From NCBI GenBank assembly GCA_944382045.1, contig CALWMT010000083.1, forward strand, positions 1 to 9,424: 9,424 nucleotides of DNA, read 5' to 3'. Below are positions 5,004 through 9,424 of this stretch, in pieces (the stretch's first letter is position 1; each line of letters begins with the position of its first letter). The translations under genes were made by a program, and so were the position numbers. This stretch comes from an uncultured Enterocloster sp. (GTDB taxonomy: Bacteria > Bacillota > Clostridia > Lachnospirales > Lachnospiraceae). The notes beneath the pieces were generated by a model that was given only the letters and a program-made list of their open reading frames with translations, searched no databases and was not told the DNA's origin.

Positions 5004-6194
5004 ATGAATTTAAACAATGATACGCTCCGAAAGCTCAGGGGCTTGATTCTCTACACCGTAGCTCTGGTGGCTGCGGCTATAAATTATAAGAGTATCCTGG
5101 AAATCGGAAGGCTGCTTCTTGGCTTTGTGTGGCCCTTCATTCTTGGTGCGGCGATTGCCTTTATTCTCAATGTGCCCATGCGCAACATTGAGCGCCATCT
5201 CACCTTTTTTAAGAAGGAGAGCAGGCTTAGACGGCCGGTGAGCCTGGTGATCACCCTTGTGCTGGTGTCAGGCGTACTGATACTGGTGCTCTTTGTGGTG
5301 GCTCCCCAGCTCCTAGAGACGCTGATGAGCCTGCAGCGGACCATCCCGCTGTTCTTGGGGCAGGTGCTTAGAAGCGCGGAGGAGCTGTTTGCCAGCTATC
5401 CGGAGCTGCTGGACATGCTCAACCAGCTGGACCAGACTGCGCTTGACTGGACAAAGATGCTCAATGAGGTGGGAAGAGTTCTGGGCACCGGTGCCGGCTC
5501 TATGCTGAGCACCACATTTCTGGCGGCAAAAACCGTTGTAAATGGGCTGTCCACCTTCCTTATCGGCTTTATCTTTTCACTCTATATCCTGCTCCAGAAG
5601 GAGACGCTGAACCGGCAGGTGAAAAAGCTGCTGCGGGCCTTCCTGCCGGATGGAATCACGGAGCAGCTCCTTGGCATTGCCCGGCTGACAGAGCGCACAT
5701 TCTCCAGCTTCCTCACGGGACAGTGCGTGGAGGCAGTGATACTGGGAACTATGTTTTTTATAACGATGACCGTATTGGGGCTTCCCTATCCGCTTCTCAT
5801 AGGCGTGCTCATCGCCTTTACCGCGCTGATCCCTGTTTTTGGAGCCTTCATCGGCCTGGGAGTGGGTATTTTTCTCATGCTGATGGAGGCGCCTGCGGAC
5901 GCTCTGATTTTTACCGTTACCTTTTTTATCCTGCAGCAGATCGAGGGGAATTTCATCTATCCCCACGTGGTAGGCGGCTCTGTGGGGCTGCCATCCATCT
6001 GGGTCCTGGCTGCGGTCACGGTAGGCGGCAGCATGATGGGCGTGGTGGGAATGCTGGTCTTTATCCCGCTGTGCTCTGTGTTCTACGCGCTCCTGCGGGA
6101 CAGCGTGAACAGCCGGCTGAAGAAGAAAAGAGAGCCGGAGAGCGCAGAGGCGGGGGAGGACAGCGGCCAGGCAGACCAGAAGATCTCTGGATAA
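5004..6194 (+). CDS. AI-2E/PerM family transmembrane protein
   Basis: A 396-residue membrane protein of the PerM (formerly DUF20) family. Hydrophobic segments appear at about 14-26, 37-56, 79-100, 163-197, 240-260, 262-292, 300-315 and 331-365, with a soluble helical stretch at about 101-160. Family-typical patches are GQCVEAVILGTM (239-250), TALIPVFGAFIG (273-284) and EGNFIYPHVVGGSVGLPS (314-331). The C-terminal tail after 369 is charged and probably disordered in the cytoplasm. Family members have been linked to autoinducer-2 export, sodium/proton antiport and other transport; the substrate cannot be read from the sequence, so a quorum-sensing role should not be assumed. The ATG at 5004 has AGAGG about nine bases upstream, partly within the 12-base gap after alaX, which points to co-transcription. 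Confidence 0.9.
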   Translation: MNLNNDTLRKLRGLILYTVALVAAAINYKSILEIGRLLLGFVWPFILGAAIAFILNVPMRNIERHLTFFKKESRLRRPVSLVITLVLVSGVLILVLFVVAPQLLETLMSLQRTIPLFLGQVLRSAEELFASYPELLDMLNQLDQTALDWTKMLNEVGRVLGTGAGSMLSTTFLAAKTVVNGLSTFLIGFIFSLYILLQKETLNRQVKKLLRAFLPDGITEQLLGIARLTERTFSSFLTGQCVEAVILGTMFFITMTVLGLPYPLLIGVLIAFTALIPVFGAFIGLGVGIFLMLMEAPADALIFTVTFFILQQIEGNFIYPHVVGGSVGLPSIWVLAAVTVGGSMMGVVGMLVFIPLCSVFYALLRDSVNSRLKKKREPESAEAGEDSGQADQKISG

Positions 6195-6212
6195 GCGGGC
6201 AGTTCCCTTATC
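6190..6212. terminator. Weak hairpin spanning two convergent stop codons
   Basis: GATAA (6190-6194) pairs with TTATC (6208-6212), and GGG (6197-6199) pairs with CCC (6205-6207) around CAGTT, with GC bulged. The arms contain the TAA of the PerM-family gene (6192-6194) and the TAA of the PHP gene (6208-6210 in reverse). The rightward side is followed by TGTTTTCC, only moderately T-rich. It may be a weak shared terminator; it could also be chance, since both stop codons make complementary sequence. Confidence 0.3.
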
Positions 6213-7062
6213 TGTTTTCCTCCGCCAGCCGCTTTTCAATATCCTCTAGGAGGGAAATCGGCAGGCGCAGGCCGCCGCGGCCTGTGCCGATCTGGATATC
6301 CGGCTTGTTGGCTCCGTGAAAATCCGATCCGCCGGTGGGAAGAAGGCGCAGCCTTCGGGCGATGGAGGAGAGCTTTTTGACCTCCAAGGGGTTGTGGGAG
6401 GAGTGATAGACCTCCAGCCCCTGCATCCCCAGGGATGCCAGGCGGGCAATGAGCTGTTCTGTGGCCCGGTCTCCCAGACGGTACTGGAAGGGATGTGCCA
6501 GGGATACAAAGGCGCCGTTTTCCAGAAGAATACGGACCACCTCCTCCGGGGGAAAGTGTTCCTTGAGGGGGCAGTAGCGCCCGCCGTATTGGAGATATTT
6601 TTTAAAGATCTGTTCCCGGGAGGAGCCGGCCCCTCTGGCGAGAAGGGCCCTGGCGACATGGGCCCGGGTGATCACGGTATCCGGATTGCCGCCGGTGAGC
6701 TCCTCCTGGGTAAAGGTGATCCCATCCCGGGCAAAGCGGGCCAGCATCTCCTCATTTCGGCGGTCCCTGCGGGCGCGCATGGCCTTCAGAAAATCCTCAA
6801 AGCCTGCCTCGCCTGGATGAACAAAAAGTCCCAGAATATGGAGCTCCTTGTCCTCATAGCTGCTGGAGACCTCGATTCCAGGTATCACCCGGACGCCGGT
6901 CTCCTCCCCGGCAGCCATGGCCTCAGCAGTGCCGGCGGTGGTATCGTGGTCTGTCAGGGCTATGGCAGAAAGGCCGGCCTCCTGGGCCAGCAAAACCACC
7001 TCCCGGGGGGAAAGGGTGCCGTCAGACGCGTTGGAGTGGACATGCAGATCGATGAAACACAT
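6208..7062 (-). CDS. PHP-domain metal-dependent phosphoesterase (TrpH/YciV-like)
   Basis: A 284-residue cytoplasmic protein of the PHP superfamily. Metal-binding motifs are in the expected order: H7-V-H9 with D14 in DLHVHSNASDG, LTDHD at 37-41, GIEVSS at 62-67, H75 in HILGLF, H135, AHP at 189-191, H220 in EVYHSSH, and GSDFHG at 245-250. An inserted helical domain lies between about 85 and 165. This layout matches the TrpH/YciV group, whose studied members cleave 3',5'-nucleoside bisphosphates or act as 5'-3' RNA exonucleases (RNase AM). A role in pAp removal or RNA trimming is therefore likely but unproven here. The start at 7062 is chosen because AGGGAGGT lies about nine bases upstream and the protein then begins at MCFIDLHVHS, as usual for the family; the frame is open to 7137. 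Single gene, divergent from the VanW gene. Confidence 0.9.
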   Translation of the reverse strand: MCFIDLHVHSNASDGTLSPREVVLLAQEAGLSAIALTDHDTTAGTAEAMAAGEETGVRVIPGIEVSSSYEDKELHILGLFVHPGEAGFEDFLKAMRARRDRRNEEMLARFARDGITFTQEELTGGNPDTVITRAHVARALLARGAGSSREQIFKKYLQYGGRYCPLKEHFPPEEVVRILLENGAFVSLAHPFQYRLGDRATEQLIARLASLGMQGLEVYHSSHNPLEVKKLSSIARRLRLLPTGGSDFHGANKPDIQIGTGRGGLRLPISLLEDIEKRLAEENR

Positions 7063-7111
7063 TCGGAAAAACCTCCCTGAAATACTTTCTTCATGATTTA
7101 ACAACATTTCT

Positions 7112-7139
7112 TTTATATATAGTAACACGAATTTCACAA
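7112..7139 (-). promoter_or_regulatory. Sigma-A promoter of the PHP gene
   Basis: On the minus strand TTGTGA (7139-7134) and TATAAA (7117-7112) are 16 bases apart. They match TTGACA at four and TATAAT at five of six positions. The start of transcription would be near 7105, about 40 bases before the ATG. Confidence 0.5.
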
Positions 7140-7194
7140 TAAGTAAAATCGTCAGGAAAAATTAAAAAAAGGCAGTTCCATTTTACTTAAAGTA

Positions 7195-7203
7195 TGCTAT
7201 ACT
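7195..7203 (+). promoter_or_regulatory. Extended -10 promoter of the VanW gene
   Basis: TGCTATACT combines the TGn extension with TATACT, five of six matches to TATAAT. The -35 region is weak, but an A-rich stretch (about 7157-7169) lies upstream as a possible UP element. Transcription would start near 7210 and give a leader of about 33 bases. Confidence 0.5.
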
Positions 7204-7242
7204 ACATCTTGTGATAATTAAGTGAAATGATAGGTGGATAGA

Positions 7243-9039
7243 ATGAATCGATTGGAGAACAGCGGCAGACGGGATTCTGGACCTGGAAGGAGCCGGGCGA
7301 AGGGCGCGGCAAAGGGATCAGGAGGAAGCCGTGCCAGGGGAAGCTCATCTTACCGGTCCGGACAGGCCGGCCGGATGAATGCAGTGCAGACCTCGAGAAG
7401 GAACAGCAGCTACCGGAGGAAAAAGGATCCGAACTATAAGCTGACCGCACTCATAGGAGTGATTCTGCTGGTTGTCATCCTATGTGCAGCCCTGGCCCTA
7501 TATGGCAGGGGAAGGACGGCCAGCACAGAGGAGTCCTCGACGGAGGCGCCGGAGACCGAGATGATACAGGAGGTTACAGTGGATGGCGTCACCATCACGG
7601 GGATGTCAAAGAGCGAGGCCAGGGAGGCGATTCTCGCAGAGTTTCCCTGGGCGATGACGGTGGCCTTTGAGGATGACGTTTATGAGGTAGAGGATTTGAT
7701 GGCCTGGAAGGTGGATGCCCTGCTGGATGAGATTTACAGCGGGACGCCGAAGGCCAGCTATACATTGGATACAGACGGCATGGAGGAGGAAGCGGCCCAG
7801 GCTGCCGAGGCCTGTGCCTCCCGCTGGGATAAGGCGGCGAAGAACGGCTCCATTGACAGCTACGACGCGGAGAACGGCGAGTTTACCTTTGCCGGAGAGG
7901 AGGAGGGCTTTGCCATCGACCAGGAGAAGCTCGCCCAGGATATTCTGGCAGCTCTTGAGGCGAAGGACTTCGACGCAGAGATAGAGGCCGAGGGAAGCGC
8001 GGTGGCCCCGGAGATCACCGCAGCTCAGGCAAAGGAGCAGTACAAGACCCTGAGCTCTCTGACCACGAAGACCACGGCCAACAGCAATCGGAACACGAAC
8101 ATCCGGCTGGCGGCCGAGGCAATCAATGGAACCATTGTGAAGCCAGGGGAGGAGTTCTCCTTTAACGGCACAGTGGGCCAGCGCACTGAGGCCAAGGGCT
8201 ATAAGGGCGCTGCTGCCTACAACAACGGCGAGGTGGTACAGGAGATCGGCGGAGGCGTCTGCCAGGTGTCCACTACCCTGTATGGGGCGGTGTTCCGGGC
8301 GGGACTCGAGATTACCTACAGAAGGTCCCACACCTTTGAACCCAACTATATCACGCCGGGGCAGGATGCCACGGTGAGCTGGGAGCAGCCGGATTTTAAG
8401 TTCCGCAACAATTCCAGTGCGGCCATCGGAATTCGGGCCAGCTATTCAAATCAGAAGATGACGGTATCCATCTACGGCATACCGATTTTGGAGGAGGGTG
8501 TGACCTGGGATCTGGAATCCAAAAAGACGGAGGATGTGGCGCCGCCTGCGCCCACCTATGAGGAGGATCAGACCCTGCAGCCTGGCGTGGAGGTTGTGAA
8601 GAGCGCGGGAAGCATGGGAAGCCGCTGGGAGACCTATAAGGTTGTCTACAAGGACGGCGTGGAGGTTTCCAGGGAGCTGGATCATCGTGCCACCTACAAG
8701 GGACATGCGCCTGTAATCCAGCGCAATACCACAGGCATCGTTCTTCCTCCTGAGGAGACGACCACCTCGGCGGAGACGCCTGTGCAGACGGTGGATGGAA
8801 TGCCGGAGGGATATGTTCCCAGCAGCTCCGCGGAGAGCGGAGGCCCGGGCGATCCATCCCAGGGTGATGTGAATTCTGGACCGGGTGTGGAGACCACGGC
8901 AGCACCGCCCTCCACCACAGCTCCGGCAGAGACGCTTCCGGCAGGGCCGGGAGAGGGCAGTGCCGCACCGGCGGAGAGTCCGCAGGAGTCAGAGAAGACG
9001 GATGCGATGGTTATTGCTCCGCTTGATCCGCAGGCATAG
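7243..9039 (+). CDS. Membrane-anchored VanW-family protein with G5 domain
   Basis: A 598-residue cell-envelope protein. Order of parts: a basic, Ser/Gly/Arg-rich cytoplasmic N-terminus (1-65); one membrane anchor (about 67-87, LTALIGVILLVVILCAALAL); an extracellular acidic segment (about 90-265) that looks like the PG_binding_4 (peptidoglycan-binding) domain usual before VanW; the VanW domain (about 268-415); a G5 domain (about 425-490, ending RELDHRATYKGHAPVI); and a Pro/Thr/Glu/Ser-rich tail (about 500-598). VanW hallmarks present are KPGEEFSFNGTVG (300-312), the GGGVCQVSTTLYG core (336-348) and RRSHTFEPNYI (360-370). VanW was named from vancomycin clusters, but its activity is unknown, and the chromosomal copies in Clostridia are not resistance genes. 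The ATG at 7243 is preferred to the GTG at 7234 because AGGTGG (7232-7237) lies at proper distance from the ATG and overlaps the GTG. It has its own promoter and terminator. Confidence 0.92.
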   Translation: MNRLENSGRRDSGPGRSRAKGAAKGSGGSRARGSSSYRSGQAGRMNAVQTSRRNSSYRRKKDPNYKLTALIGVILLVVILCAALALYGRGRTASTEESSTEAPETEMIQEVTVDGVTITGMSKSEAREAILAEFPWAMTVAFEDDVYEVEDLMAWKVDALLDEIYSGTPKASYTLDTDGMEEEAAQAAEACASRWDKAAKNGSIDSYDAENGEFTFAGEEEGFAIDQEKLAQDILAALEAKDFDAEIEAEGSAVAPEITAAQAKEQYKTLSSLTTKTTANSNRNTNIRLAAEAINGTIVKPGEEFSFNGTVGQRTEAKGYKGAAAYNNGEVVQEIGGGVCQVSTTLYGAVFRAGLEITYRRSHTFEPNYITPGQDATVSWEQPDFKFRNNSSAAIGIRASYSNQKMTVSIYGIPILEEGVTWDLESKKTEDVAPPAPTYEEDQTLQPGVEVVKSAGSMGSRWETYKVVYKDGVEVSRELDHRATYKGHAPVIQRNTTGIVLPPEETTTSAETPVQTVDGMPEGYVPSSSAESGGPGDPSQGDVNSGPGVETTAAPPSTTAPAETLPAGPGEGSAAPAESPQESEKTDAMVIAPLDPQA

Positions 9040-9068
9040 CTCCTGTTTCTAAAAACTTTATAAATTTT

Positions 9069-9110
9069 AAACCGCCCGGATGATAGAGCCTATTTTCCGG
9101 GCGGTTTTTA
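9069..9110 (+). terminator. Intrinsic terminator of the VanW gene
   Basis: CCGCCCGG at 9072-9079 pairs perfectly with CCGGGCGG at 9097-9104, extended by AAA/TTT. TTTTTA (9105-9110) follows. It begins 30 bases after the VanW stop codon. Confidence 0.92.
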
Positions 9111-9154
9111 TACTGTGCGGGGATTGTTTTTTTTGGCATAATTTGTACGAACTA

Positions 9155-9183
9155 TTTGCATTTTGGGGAATAGTTGATATAAT
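9155..9183 (+). promoter_or_regulatory. Strong promoter of nifJ
   Basis: TTTGCA (9155-9160) and a perfect TATAAT (9178-9183) are 17 bases apart. The -10 is preceded by TGA, making it an extended -10. Transcription would start near 9190, leaving a leader of about 74 bases. A strong promoter suits a central fermentative enzyme. Confidence 0.7.
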
Positions 9184-9194
9184 AATAACAGGTC

Positions 9195-9227
9195 AGTCCG
9201 CACGGGCCTTTTTTGTCTGTGCAGACT
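9195..9227 (+). other. Hairpin in the nifJ leader
   Basis: AGTCCGCAC (9195-9203) pairs with GTGCAGACT (9219-9227), nine positions with one C-A mismatch. The loop contains GGGCC followed by six T. It begins about five bases after the predicted transcription start and ends well before the ribosome binding site, so it would form a stem at the 5' end of the mRNA, a position known to protect messages. Confidence 0.45.
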
Positions 9228-9251
9228 CTACATAATCACCAAAATTGCTAG

Positions 9252-9424
<173 letters not shown>

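Noticed and set aside
5004..6194. Quorum-sensing (AI-2 export) function for the PerM-family protein
   Set aside because: The family name does not show the substrate; members have several reported roles, and no luxS or AI-2 gene is nearby.
5577..6239. Leftward 220-codon open frame opposite the PerM-family gene
   Set aside because: His/Arg/Gln-rich translation without domain features; it is the antisense of hydrophobic codons of a well-supported gene.
7063..7137. Upstream extension of the PHP gene by 25 codons
   Set aside because: It would run through the predicted promoter and ribosome binding site; the family normally begins just before the D-x-H-x-H motif.
7243..9039. Vancomycin resistance function for the VanW-family gene
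   Set aside because: No vanH/A/X, vanR/S or related genes lie beside it, and stand-alone VanW/G5 proteins are common in Clostridia.

Overview
The window looks like chromosomal DNA of a GC-rich gut Clostridia species, most likely Lachnospiraceae of the Enterocloster / [Clostridium] symbiosum type. This rests on the gene families (a NifJ-type pyruvate:ferredoxin oxidoreductase, a VanW/G5 surface protein, a chorion-like Cys/Gly-rich small protein, an AlaX-type editing protein), strong GGAGG ribosome binding sites and intrinsic terminators. The genus is a judgement from memory, not a computed result.

Left part (1-2106): the 3' end of leuS, then a stem-loop (662-696) and a strong intrinsic terminator (721-774). 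Three bases after the terminator's T-run begins a 442-codon open frame. It joins the GNAT-like domain and half of the nucleotidyltransferase domain of citrate lyase ligase (CitC) to a CitG domain that itself appears to lack about 45 central residues. It has no visible promoter or ribosome binding site and is probably a relic of citrate-lyase maturation genes. A terminator hairpin covers its stop codon and the stop codon of the opposing gene.

Middle part (2103-3617): two leftward genes for small, unrecognised helical proteins (138 and 93 aa), with a leftward hairpin/T-run between them. A rightward 50-codon small gene with a strong ribosome binding site diverges from them. Next comes a strong 3244-3289 stem-loop and a leftward 79-aa Cys/Gly-rich protein made of two Cys-Gly/hydrophobic/CCC modules. 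The last has its own terminator and an upstream element that fits a sigma-K (mother-cell sporulation) promoter.

Right part (3810-9424): a rightward two-gene operon of an alanyl-tRNA editing protein (AlaX type with DHHA1 domain) and a PerM/AI-2E family membrane protein; a leftward PHP phosphoesterase; a rightward membrane-anchored VanW/G5 protein with a clear terminator; and the start of nifJ behind a consensus-like extended -10 promoter and a leader hairpin.

Most of this is ordinary housekeeping. The parts that deserve attention are the CitC-CitG chimera, the Cys/Gly-rich protein with its sporulation-type promoter, the unrecognised two-gene helical cassette with a repeated motif, and the 50-aa small protein. 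No mobile element, CRISPR array, tRNA or rRNA was seen.
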